NCBI RefSeq assembly: GCF_025567415.1
Contig: NZ_JAOQJV010000011.1
Location: 1-64,000, forward strand
DNA from: Claveliimonas ammoniilytica
GTDB lineage: Bacteria; Bacillota; Clostridia; Lachnospirales; Lachnospiraceae
DNA length: 64,000 nucleotides
Direction: 5' to 3'
Shown here piece after piece: positions 56,246-64,000 of the stretch. The translations under genes and the position numbers were made by a program. The number at the start of each line of letters is the position of its first letter. The first letter of the stretch is position 1. Under the pieces are notes generated by a model. It saw nothing but the letters and a program-made list of their open reading frames with translations, was not told the origin of the DNA and did no database searches.

Positions 56246-57190
56246 ATGGTGGCAGGTATTTTCAGTATGTTAGGAATTTTGGTTCTTTTGATTGTGATTG
56301 GAGTTGTAGTATCCTGTGTGCGTATTGTACGGCAGGCACAGGCATTAGTAATAGAGAGACTCGGTGCTTATCAGGCAACCTGGGGAACAGGACTTCATGT
56401 GAAGCTGCCGATCGTTGACCGTGTGGCAAGACGTGTGGATCTGAAGGAGCAGGTAGTAGACTTTGCACCACAGCCGGTAATTACCAAGGATAATGTAACA
56501 ATGCGTATTGATACGGTTGTGTTTTATCAGATCACTGATCCGAAGATGTTCTGCTACGGTGTGGCGAATCCGATCATGGCGATTGAGAATCTGACAGCTA
56601 CAACACTTCGTAATATTATCGGAGATCTGGAACTTGACCAGACACTGACTTCAAGAGAGACGATCAATACCAAGATGCGTGCTTCTTTGGATGTGGCAAC
56701 AGATCCGTGGGGCATTAAGGTGAACCGGGTAGAGCTTAAGAATATTATTCCGCCGGCAGCGATCCAGGATGCGATGGAGAAACAGATGAAAGCTGAGCGT
56801 GAGAGACGTGAGGCAATCCTTCGTGCAGAAGGCGAGAAGAAGTCTACGATCCTGGTGGCAGAAGGACATAAGGAATCTGCAATCCTCGATGCAGAGGCTG
56901 AGAAGCAGGCAGCAATTCTGCGCGCGGAAGCGGAGAAGGAAAAGATGATCAAAGAAGCAGAAGGTCAGGCAGAGGCTATTTTGAAAGTACAGCAGGCCAA
57001 TGCAGACGGTATCCGTTTTCTGAAAGAAGCAGGAGCAGATGAGGCAGTGCTTACAATGAAGAGCCTGGAAGCATTTGCCAAGGCAGCAGATGGTAAGGCT
57101 ACTAAGATCATTATTCCATCTGAAATTCAGGGGATCGCCGGACTGGTGAAATCTGTGACTGAGATCGGAAAAGATACGACAGAAGAATAA
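56246..57190 (+). CDS. SPFH/Band-7 stomatin-like protein
   Basis: 314 residues. N-terminal membrane helix (about 5-27), Band-7 domain (about 30-190: VIERLGAYQATWGTGLHVKL, QITDPKMFCYGVANPIMAIE), then a long coiled-coil tail rich in AEGEKKSTILVAEGHKES-type repeats, roughly 11 residues long. This is the QmcA/HflK-like family, which forms large membrane oligomers. Co-transcribed with the NfeD partner. Confidence 0.9.
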   Translation: MVAGIFSMLGILVLLIVIGVVVSCVRIVRQAQALVIERLGAYQATWGTGLHVKLPIVDRVARRVDLKEQVVDFAPQPVITKDNVTMRIDTVVFYQITDPKMFCYGVANPIMAIENLTATTLRNIIGDLELDQTLTSRETINTKMRASLDVATDPWGIKVNRVELKNIIPPAAIQDAMEKQMKAERERREAILRAEGEKKSTILVAEGHKESAILDAEAEKQAAILRAEAEKEKMIKEAEGQAEAILKVQQANADGIRFLKEAGADEAVLTMKSLEAFAKAADGKATKIIIPSEIQGIAGLVKSVTEIGKDTTEE

Positions 57191-57215
57191 AACATAAAGA
57201 AAAGAGGAAAAAGAC

Positions 57216-58151
57216 ATGGATTTAAAGGGACGCAGTTTTTTGAAATTACTTGATTTTACACCGGAGGAGATTATTTATCTCGTAGATCTGGCGCAGGAGC
57301 TGAAAGAGAAGAGAAAGAAAGGCATCAGAGGCAACAGCTTGAAGGATAAGAACATCGCACTTATTTTCGAAAAGCCGTCTACCAGAACCAGATGTTCATT
57401 CACTATCGGAGCACAGGAAGAGGGCGCTCTGGCAACTTACCTTGCAGGAAGCGAACTGCAGCTTGGTGAGAAAGAGAGTATCGAAGATACAGCCCGTGTA
57501 CTGGGAAGAATGTTTGATGGTATCGAATACCGTGGCTTTGACCATTCTTATGTAGAAGAACTGGCTAAACACAGTGGTGTACCTGTCTGGAACGGACTGA
57601 CAGATCAGTGGCACCCGACACAGCCGTTAGCAACAATGCTGACACTGAAAGAGCACTTCGGATACCTGAAGGGATTGAAGGTAGTGTATCTTGGAGATGG
57701 ACGTAACAACGTAGCGAACAGTCTGATGGTTGCCTGCGCAAAGGTTGGTATTGATGTTGCAATTTCAGCTCCGAAGCAGTTGTGGCCGGAAACATGGTTA
57801 GTAGAGACCTGTGAGAAGCTGGCGAAAGAAGCAGGATCTACCGTAACAGTATCTGATAAGCTGGATGTAGTAGAAGGCGCTGATATGCTGTATACAGACG
57901 TGTGGTATTCTATGGGTGAGGAAAGAAAAGAGCAGGAGCGTATCCGTCTTGCAGTGCCTTACCAGATCAACAGTGCGCTGATGGCAAGAACAGGTAAAGA
58001 TACTACAATTTTCTCGCACTGTCTGCCAGCTAACAAAGGAAAAGAAGTAACTGAGGAAGTATTTGAAAGTGAAGCATCCAAAGTGTTTGATGAGGCAGAG
58101 AACCGCCTGCATACGATCAAAGCAATTATGGTGGCTACACTGGGTGAATAA
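57216..58151 (+). CDS. argF: Ornithine carbamoyltransferase
   Basis: 311 residues. Carbamoyl-phosphate loop STRTR (Ser55-Arg59), HPTQPLAT, and HCLP (His268-Pro271) are intact, along with the ornithine-binding LGDGRNNVANSL and DVWYSMGEE. It makes citrulline in arginine synthesis, or runs backward in arginine deiminase pathways. No other arg genes here, so direction is open. Ends with TAA immediately before birA's ATG. Confidence 0.93.
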   Translation: MDLKGRSFLKLLDFTPEEIIYLVDLAQELKEKRKKGIRGNSLKDKNIALIFEKPSTRTRCSFTIGAQEEGALATYLAGSELQLGEKESIEDTARVLGRMFDGIEYRGFDHSYVEELAKHSGVPVWNGLTDQWHPTQPLATMLTLKEHFGYLKGLKVVYLGDGRNNVANSLMVACAKVGIDVAISAPKQLWPETWLVETCEKLAKEAGSTVTVSDKLDVVEGADMLYTDVWYSMGEERKEQERIRLAVPYQINSALMARTGKDTTIFSHCLPANKGKEVTEEVFESEASKVFDEAENRLHTIKAIMVATLGE

Positions 58152-59132
58152 ATGAAAAAAGAAATATTATCCATGCTCCGCAGTGCGGAGGGATATGTAT
58201 CAGGACAGCAGCTCTGTAACCAGTTAAAGGTTTCCAGAACTGCTGTCTGGAAAGTAATAGAACAGTTGAAAGCGGAAGGGTATGATATAGAAGCGGTGCA
58301 TGGCAAAGGCTATCATCTGGTCAGTGTTCCGGATGTGATATCGCAGGCAGAGATTGAGAGTCGTCTGCAGACGAAATGGGCCGGATGCAGCGTTTTTTAT
58401 TGTCCAGTCATAGATTCTACTAATGTGAAGGCAAAGCGACTTGCTGAAGAGGGAGTATCTCACGGTACTCTGGTAGTAGCAGGTCATCAATCTGCCGGGA
58501 AAGGAAGACGCGGTAGGGTCTGGGAGTCACCGGAAGGTACCGGGATTTATATGACGTTAATTCTGAGACCGGGTATCAAGCCGGAACAGGCGCCGATGCT
58601 TACGGTATTGATGGCGCAGAGCGTGGCAGATGCCATACAGACGGTGACCGGAATTACGCCGGGAATCAAGTGGCCGAATGACATTGTGATGGATGGCAGG
58701 AAGATCTGTGGAATCCTGACTGAGATGAGTACGGAAATGACATGGATCCACTATGTGGTGATTGGTGTGGGTATTAATGTGCATCAGCAGACATTTCCAG
58801 AGGAATTGGAAGATAAGGCCTCATCGCTGGATCTGGCTGGTGCACAGTCTGTAAAGCGGGCTGAACTTGTGGCAGAAGTGATGAAGCGTTTTGAGATATA
58901 TTATGAGCAATTTGAAAAAGAAGGGGATCTGTCGGTGATCTGGGAGCGGTATAACGAAATGCTTGTCAACAGAGACCGGGAGGTGCGTGTGCTGGAGCCG
59001 GGGCATGAATATACTGGACATGCCATCGGTATTGATAAAAATGGCGAGCTTTTGGTGCGCCGGGAAAATGGGCAGGTCGAGACGATCTATGCCGGAGAGG
59101 TATCGGTAAGAGGAATATATGGGTATGTATGA
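58152..59132 (+). CDS. birA: Biotin-protein ligase and biotin repressor
   Basis: 326 residues. N-terminal winged HTH (about 1-60, GQQLCNQLKVSRTAVWKVIE), so it is the dual-function type. Ligase core with GKGRRGRVWESPEGTGIYMT and GIKWPNDIVMDGRKICGILT, plus the C-terminal SH3-like domain. It attaches biotin to carboxylase carriers and represses biotin genes. Starts directly after argF; overlaps the next gene by 14 bp. Confidence 0.92.
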   Translation: MKKEILSMLRSAEGYVSGQQLCNQLKVSRTAVWKVIEQLKAEGYDIEAVHGKGYHLVSVPDVISQAEIESRLQTKWAGCSVFYCPVIDSTNVKAKRLAEEGVSHGTLVVAGHQSAGKGRRGRVWESPEGTGIYMTLILRPGIKPEQAPMLTVLMAQSVADAIQTVTGITPGIKWPNDIVMDGRKICGILTEMSTEMTWIHYVVIGVGINVHQQTFPEELEDKASSLDLAGAQSVKRAELVAEVMKRFEIYYEQFEKEGDLSVIWERYNEMLVNRDREVRVLEPGHEYTGHAIGIDKNGELLVRRENGQVETIYAGEVSVRGIYGYV

Positions 59133-59472
59133 TGATAAAGTTGTGCTCTGTGGAGCCAACTCCTATAACGAAAAGTATTATCTGAATCCGGATTTTGAAG
59201 GACTTCCGGATCATGTAAAAGAAGAATTAAAGATTATGTGTGTGTTGTATGTGCACGATGTCGGAGGCGTGTTAACACTCGTATTTGAAGAGAATGGCGA
59301 ACTGTGCTTTGAGGTTACATCTGAAGATTTTGATCCGACATTTGATGATATTGGCAGCCGCTTGCTGATTAAGAAGCTGCAGACAGAGAAATCGGATCTG
59401 CTGGAAGCACTTCAGATGTATTTTCGTGTGTTTTTTTTGAATGAAGACATGGATCTGGCTGGTGAGGAATAG
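59119..59472 (+). CDS. DUF6145 family protein
   Basis: 117 residues, acidic, no membrane segment; VVLCGANSYNEKYYLNPDFE, LPDHVKEELKIMCVLYVHDV and FEVTSEDFDPTFDDIGSRLL match the DUF6145 family of Clostridia, of unknown function. It lies between birA (14-bp overlap) and coaX (9 bp), a strong sign of co-translation. ATG 59125 is an alternative start. Confidence 0.75.
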   Translation: MGMYDDKVVLCGANSYNEKYYLNPDFEGLPDHVKEELKIMCVLYVHDVGGVLTLVFEENGELCFEVTSEDFDPTFDDIGSRLLIKKLQTEKSDLLEALQMYFRVFFLNEDMDLAGEE

Positions 59473-59481
59473 GAGGACGCT

Positions 59482-60270
59482 ATGTTACTTGCAATAGATA
59501 TAGGGAATACGAATATTACGCTGGGAGTATTCGAAGACAGAGAGCTTTTGGGAAAGTTCCGTATGACAACGATGATGTCAAGAACTTCCGATGAATATGG
59601 TATTACGCTAAGAGAGCTTTTAAGGAATCAGAATATGAATCCGGATGAGATTGATGCGGTTATCGTTGCGTCTGTTGTACCGGATATTATGCATTCATTC
59701 AGTAGTGCTATTATTAAATATTTTGGACATAAGCCGGTGATCGTGTCAGCCGGGATCAAGACTGGTATCCGAGTAGCGACAGAGAATCCGAGACAGACGG
59801 GGCCGGATCGAATTGTGGATGCGGTTGCAGCCTATAAATTATATGGTGGACCGATTATTGTAGTAGACTTTGGAACAGCAACAACCTTTGACCTGGTAGA
59901 ACCAGATGGTACTTTTGGTATAGGTGTAACGGCACCTGGTATCCGGACATCGGCAAGAGCACTTTGGGGTGGGGCAGCGATGCTTCCGGAGATTGAGATC
60001 CGCAAGCCGGATACGATCCTTGCGAGAGAGACTATTTCCAGTATGCAGGCGGGGCTTGTATATGGATATATTGGTCAGACAGAGTATCTGATCCGCCGGT
60101 TGAAAGAAGAATCCGGGTTTACTGATGCGAAGGTAGTAGCGACAGGTGGACTGGGCAATATCATTTATAAAGAGACAGACTCTATTGATTATTATGATCA
60201 GGATCTGACATTAAAGGGTCTGGAACTGATCTATGAGAAGAATAAAAAGATAGCCAGAGAGAGCGTGTAG
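59482..60270 (+). CDS. coaX: Type III pantothenate kinase
   Basis: 262 residues of the ASKHA fold: MLLAIDIGNTNITLGVF with phosphate-1 Asp6, TGPDRIVDAVAAYKLYGGPI and VVDFGTATTFDLV. It phosphorylates pantothenate, the first step to CoA, and is not inhibited by CoA. Links functionally to the ECF S component, if that is PanT-like. AGGAGG upstream. Confidence 0.95.
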   Translation: MLLAIDIGNTNITLGVFEDRELLGKFRMTTMMSRTSDEYGITLRELLRNQNMNPDEIDAVIVASVVPDIMHSFSSAIIKYFGHKPVIVSAGIKTGIRVATENPRQTGPDRIVDAVAAYKLYGGPIIVVDFGTATTFDLVEPDGTFGIGVTAPGIRTSARALWGGAAMLPEIEIRKPDTILARETISSMQAGLVYGYIGQTEYLIRRLKEESGFTDAKVVATGGLGNIIYKETDSIDYYDQDLTLKGLELIYEKNKKIARESV

Positions 60271-60304
60271 GCGGAAGTGTCTGTGCGGAGTATAAGGAGT
60301 GGAC

Positions 60305-61270
60305 ATGCAGATAGGAAATGTGACAATCAAGCATCCATACATTCTGGCGCCGATGGCAGGTGTAACAGACCTGCCATTTCGTCTGCTATGCAAAGAGCAG
60401 GGCGCGGGACTGTTGTGTATGGAAATGATCAGTGCCAAGGCATTACAGTATAAGAATAAAAATACAAAAGCACTGCTTTCGATTCATCCAGATGAATATC
60501 CGGTATCACTACAGCTCTTTGGCTCAGATCCGAAGATTATATCGGAACAGGCAAAGAAGATCGAAGAGCTGCCGTTTCAGATATTGGATATTAACATGGG
60601 CTGTCCGGTTCCAAAAGTGGTAAAAAATGGTGAGGGATCAGCACTCATGAAAAACCCGAAGCTTGTATATAATATTGTAGCCGAAACAGTGAAAGCAATT
60701 CGAAAACCTGTGACGGTAAAGATACGTAAAGGCTTTGATGAACAGTCACTAAATGCAGTAGAGATTGCAAAGGTCATAGAAGCGGCAGGGGCATCAGCAA
60801 TTGCGGTACACGGAAGAACCAGAGAACAGTATTATTCCGGCAAGGCAGACTGGGAGATTATCCGACAGGTGAAAGAGGCGGTGAAGATTCCGGTTATCGG
60901 TAATGGAGATGTGACTTCGGCGAGGCTTGCAGCAGATATGCGGAAGCAGACGGGCTGTGATGGAGTGATGATCGGAAGAGGAGCGCAGGGGAATCCATGG
61001 ATTTTTCATGAACTGCTGGTGTATGAAGAGACCGGACAGATTCCAGAGCGTCCAAACATTCAGCAGATATGTGATACGATACTTCGACATGCGAGACTGC
61101 AGATTGAGTTCAAGGGTGAGTATCTGGGAATCCGGGAAATGCGTAAGCACACAGCGTGGTATACCAAAGGAATGACCGGATCCGCCAGACTCAGAGACAT
61201 GGTGAATCAGGTAGAGACATATGAAGAATTAGAAGCACTTTTGACAAAAATGATAACCGGAAACAATTGA
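60305..61270 (+). CDS. dus: tRNA-dihydrouridine synthase
   Basis: 321 residues. FMN TIM barrel: PYILAPMAGVTDLPFRLLCK, ILDINMGCPVPKVVKNGEGS with the catalytic Cys, VKIRKGFD, HGRTREQYYSGKADWE and GNGDVTS. DusB-type. It reduces uridines in the D-loop of tRNA. ATG 60305 fits AAGGAG at 60294-60299; the GTG at 60299 overlaps that site. Confidence 0.93.
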   Translation: MQIGNVTIKHPYILAPMAGVTDLPFRLLCKEQGAGLLCMEMISAKALQYKNKNTKALLSIHPDEYPVSLQLFGSDPKIISEQAKKIEELPFQILDINMGCPVPKVVKNGEGSALMKNPKLVYNIVAETVKAIRKPVTVKIRKGFDEQSLNAVEIAKVIEAAGASAIAVHGRTREQYYSGKADWEIIRQVKEAVKIPVIGNGDVTSARLAADMRKQTGCDGVMIGRGAQGNPWIFHELLVYEETGQIPERPNIQQICDTILRHARLQIEFKGEYLGIREMRKHTAWYTKGMTGSARLRDMVNQVETYEELEALLTKMITGNN

Positions 61271-61325
61271 CAGAAATGATTCAATTATGTATAATTATGA
61301 AATTGCGAAAGTATAGTAAGGAGCG

Positions 61326-61817
61326 ATGAGAAACATGGAAGAAAAGAAGAAAATTCTTACGTATGCAGGTTTAAAAGCACTGGAGGATGAGCTTGAGAAT
61401 CTGAAAGTTGTTAAGCGTAAAGAAGTTGCTGCAAAGATAAAAGAAGCAAGAGAACAGGGCGATCTGTCAGAGAATGCAGAGTACGATGCTGCTAAGGATG
61501 AACAGCGCGATATCGAGGCAAGAATCGATGAGCTGGAGCAGATTCTGAAGAATGCAGAAGTTGTAGTAGAGGATGAAGTAGACTCTGATAAGATTAACAT
61601 CGGATGTACAGTAGCTGTATATGATGAAGAGTTTGATGAAGAGATTGAATTCAAAATCGTAGGATCTACAGAGGCTAACAGCCTTCAGGGCAAGATTTCC
61701 AACGAATCTCCGGTTGGAAAGGCGCTTCTCGGACGTGAAGTCGGCGATGAAGTAGTCGTAGAGACACAGGCAGGAGATATTACCTATAAAGTATTGAAGA
61801 TTGAGAGATCTATTTAA
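61326..61817 (+). CDS. greA: Transcription elongation factor GreA
   Basis: 163 residues. N-terminal coiled coil with the acidic tip DLSENAEYDAAKDEQRDIEA that enters the RNA-polymerase channel, and a C-terminal FKBP-like globule (LQGKISNESPVGKALLGREV, GDEVVVE). It rescues backtracked polymerase. ATG 61326 is 2 bases from AAGGAG; ATG 61335 (MEEKKK) is 11 bases from it, so the true start may be three residues later. Confidence 0.95.
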   Translation: MRNMEEKKKILTYAGLKALEDELENLKVVKRKEVAAKIKEAREQGDLSENAEYDAAKDEQRDIEARIDELEQILKNAEVVVEDEVDSDKINIGCTVAVYDEEFDEEIEFKIVGSTEANSLQGKISNESPVGKALLGREVGDEVVVETQAGDITYKVLKIERSI

Positions 61818-61836
61818 GAGATAAGGAGTAAGGAAA

Positions 61837-63891
61837 GTGGCTGGACAGAAGAATGGACAGGAACAGGATATTAATCAGTTAAGAAAGGTTCGCCGTGAGA
61901 AGCTGGCTAACCTTCAGGAAGCGGGCAAGGACCCATTTCAGATTACAAAATATGATCAGACACACCACTCTCTGGAAGTAAAAGAGCTGTACAATGCTCA
62001 CGAAGCAGAGCTTCTTGCAGGAAGAGCTTCTGTGAATACAGAGGGTATGGATGAGCAGGAAGCAAAGCAGGCAGTCAATGACGATTACAATGAGCGCAGA
62101 GAGATCATGGATGCAAGTCCGATTCACGTAAGCATCGCGGGACGTATGATGTTTAAGCGTGTGATGGGTAAAGCTTCATTCTGCAATATTCAGGATCTGG
62201 ATGGAAGCATTCAGGTATATGTTGCAAGAGATGTGATCGGTACAGATGCATATGCAGATTTTAAGAAGTCTGACATCGGTGATATTTATGGTGTGAAAGG
62301 TTATGCCTTCCGTACAAAGACAGGTGAGGTTTCTATCCATGCTGAAGAGATGACACTGCTCTCTAAGAGTCTTCAGATCCTTCCGGAGAAGTTCCATGGC
62401 ATGACCAACACAGACCTCAGATACCGTCAGAGATATGTTGACCTTATTATGAATCCGGAATCAAAGGATGTATTTATCAAACGTTCTAAGATCATCAGCG
62501 CAATCAGAAGATTCCTTGGTGATCAGGGATTTCTGGAGGTAGAGACTCCAATCCTGACAAGTAATGCCGGCGGAGCATCTGCAAGACCGTTTGAAACACA
62601 CTTTAATGCACTGAACGAAGACCTGAAGCTTCGTATTTCTCTGGAGCTTTATCTGAAGAGACTTATCGTAGGCGGTATGGAAAAGGTATACGAGATTGGT
62701 CGTGTATTCCGTAATGAAGGTCTTGATACAAGACATAATCCAGAGTTCACGCTGATGGAGCTCTATCAGGCATACACAGATTACAATGGAATGATGGATC
62801 TGACAGAGAATATGTACCGCTATGTGGCACAGGAAGTTCTCGGAACTACTAAGATCGTCTACAAAGGCATTGAAATGGATCTTGGTAAGCCATTTGAGAG
62901 AATTACTATGGTCGATGCTGTTAAGAAATACGCCGGTATTGACTGGAACGATGTGGAGACAACTGAGGATGCCAAGAAACTGGCAGATGAGCACCACATC
63001 GAATACGAAGACAGACATAAGAAGGGTGATATCCTTTCTCTGTTCTTTGAAGAATATGCAGAAGAACATTTGCTTCAGCCTACATTTGTAATGGATCATC
63101 CAATCGAAATCTCACCGCTTACCAAGAAGATTCCTGGTAATCCGGAATACGTAGAGCGTTTCGAGATGTTTATGAACGGATGGGAAATGTGTAACGCATA
63201 CTCAGAGCTGAATGATCCAATCGATCAGGCAGAGCGTTTTGCACAGCAGGATGCTAATGCAGAAGCTGGTGATGAGGAAGCGCAGCATACGGATGAAGAC
63301 TTCCTGAACGCACTTGAGATCGGTATGGCACCGACAGGTGGTATCGGATACGGAATCGACCGTCTCTGCATGCTGCTGACAGGGGCAGAGGCAATCCGTG
63401 ACGTACTGCTCTTCCCGACAATGAAGTCATTAGATGGTGTAAATAAGAAAAATGATGTAAATAATACAGCTTCTGAAGCATCTGAAAAAAATGTAAAAAC
63501 TGAGTCTGAAAAGATTGATTTTTCTAAAGTAAAGATTGAGCCTTTGTTTGAGGAAATGGTAGACTTTGATACATTCAGCAAGTCAGATTTCCGTGCAGTA
63601 AAGGTTAAAGAGTGTGTTGCAGTACCGAAGTCAAAGAAACTGTTACAGTTTACTCTTGATGACGGAACAGGCACAGACAGAACCATTTTAAGCGGTATTC
63701 ATAGCTTTTATGAGCCGGAGGAACTGGTTGGAAAGACTCTTATCGCTATCACAAATCTTCCACCGAGAGCGATGATGGGCATTGACTCTTGCGGTATGCT
63801 CCTCAGTGCTATTCATGAAGAAGAAGGCGAAGAAAAGCTTCATCTTCTGATGGTAGATGACCACATTCCGGCAGGTGCAAAGCTCTATTAA
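61837..63891 (+). CDS. lysS: Lysyl-tRNA synthetase with C-terminal MetG-like tRNA-binding domain
   Basis: 684 residues. OB-fold anticodon domain (about 60-170), class II core with FLEVETPILTSNAGGASARP (motif 1), VYEIGRVFRNEGLDTRHNPEF (motif 2) and GYGIDRLCMLLTG (motif 3). From about residue 568 a second OB domain of the MetRS-beta/Trbp111 kind (AVKVKECVAVPKSKKLLQFT, LSGIHSFYEPEELVGKTLI, LPPRAMMGIDSCGMLLSAI). LysRS is normally about 500 residues; the extra domain should raise tRNA affinity. GTG start after AAGGAGTAAGGAAA. The linker (515-565) is Asn/Lys/Glu-rich. Confidence 0.93.
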   Translation: MAGQKNGQEQDINQLRKVRREKLANLQEAGKDPFQITKYDQTHHSLEVKELYNAHEAELLAGRASVNTEGMDEQEAKQAVNDDYNERREIMDASPIHVSIAGRMMFKRVMGKASFCNIQDLDGSIQVYVARDVIGTDAYADFKKSDIGDIYGVKGYAFRTKTGEVSIHAEEMTLLSKSLQILPEKFHGMTNTDLRYRQRYVDLIMNPESKDVFIKRSKIISAIRRFLGDQGFLEVETPILTSNAGGASARPFETHFNALNEDLKLRISLELYLKRLIVGGMEKVYEIGRVFRNEGLDTRHNPEFTLMELYQAYTDYNGMMDLTENMYRYVAQEVLGTTKIVYKGIEMDLGKPFERITMVDAVKKYAGIDWNDVETTEDAKKLADEHHIEYEDRHKKGDILSLFFEEYAEEHLLQPTFVMDHPIEISPLTKKIPGNPEYVERFEMFMNGWEMCNAYSELNDPIDQAERFAQQDANAEAGDEEAQHTDEDFLNALEIGMAPTGGIGYGIDRLCMLLTGAEAIRDVLLFPTMKSLDGVNKKNDVNNTASEASEKNVKTESEKIDFSKVKIEPLFEEMVDFDTFSKSDFRAVKVKECVAVPKSKKLLQFTLDDGTGTDRTILSGIHSFYEPEELVGKTLIAITNLPPRAMMGIDSCGMLLSAIHEEEGEEKLHLLMVDDHIPAGAKLY

Positions 63892-64000
63892 GATGATGTA
63901 AAGATGTACCGTTTTACCGAATAGACGGGACGTACTTCATTTGATAAAAAACTGAAAAAACAGCGATTTACATCAAACTTACATCATTTGATGCAGAAAT
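63892..64000. other. Window end, no gene seen
   Basis: The last 109 bases hold no reading frame I can support. ATGATGTAA near 63893 and TTACATCAT near 63980 are an inverted pair about 80 bases apart, too far for a standard terminator. Confidence 0.4.

Noticed and set aside
1..64000. CRISPR array, tRNA or rRNA genes, replication origin
   Set aside because: No regularly spaced repeats, no cloverleaf sequence ending in CCA-type acceptor, no rRNA-like stretch, and no DnaA-box cluster were found on either strand.

Overview
The window looks like chromosomal DNA from a Gram-positive gut anaerobe of the Clostridia, most likely a Lachnospiraceae (Dorea / Clostridium cluster XIVa type). This is inference: strong AGGAGG-type ribosome binding sites, a moderately AT-rich sequence, a V-type ATPase operon, a long SRP RNA, a class I SAM riboswitch, VanW and DUF4080 radical-SAM proteins, and several lineage-style DUF proteins (DUF6128, DUF6145, DUF4340) all fit. 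No rRNA, tRNA or CRISPR array was seen.

Layout. 1-6300: the end of an IS (probably IS3 family) has cut off a PucR-type regulator. Divergent from it is an operon resembling bile-acid/steroid redox clusters: a broken SDR, an old-yellow-enzyme/Fe-S flavoenzyme like BaiCD/BaiH, an MFS carrier and two intact SDRs. 6300-8650: a TxpA-like type I toxin-antitoxin locus and an HTH-AAA-nuclease-fold fusion. 8700-13330: an EamA permease, an ECF S component with an S58 peptidase behind a structured leader, a DUF1275 protein and a LysR regulator. 13460-22160: a nine-gene V-type ATPase operon (H/G, C, I, K, F, E, A, B, D) with covarying hairpin repeats between atpB and atpD. 22180-23990: a dispersed repeat and a HigB / HigA-peptidase toxin-antitoxin pair with a perfect promoter-operator.

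24150-28400: a Gld-type ABC exporter with GldG-like and DUF4340 partners. 28450-33870: a 43-aa small protein, an Sfp-type phosphopantetheinyl transferase, an acidic HTH protein, dGTPase, a DUF6128 protein and TadA. 33900-36000: the SRP RNA on the minus strand, divergent from a probably leaderless radical-SAM gene. 36000-40400: a 34-aa membrane peptide, VanW, a HypE-like protein, and an Lrp regulator coupled to an aminotransferase. 40600-47300: a catabolic regulon of TRAP transporter, split transketolase, SDR and FadR-type regulator, with shared operator-like words at two promoters. 47300-64000: mostly housekeeping genes (TrmL, MurA, MetK under a SAM-I riboswitch, a two-component system, a SpoU methylase, NfeD plus stomatin-like protein, ArgF, BirA, CoaX, Dus, GreA, and LysS with a MetG-like C-terminal domain).

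The most unusual points are the decaying bai-like cluster, the convergent TxpA-like toxin locus with shared repeats, two families of intergenic hairpin repeats with compensatory base changes, the candidate operator shared by the TRAP and transketolase promoters, the leaderless promoter back to back with the SRP RNA promoter, and the LysRS-MetG fusion.
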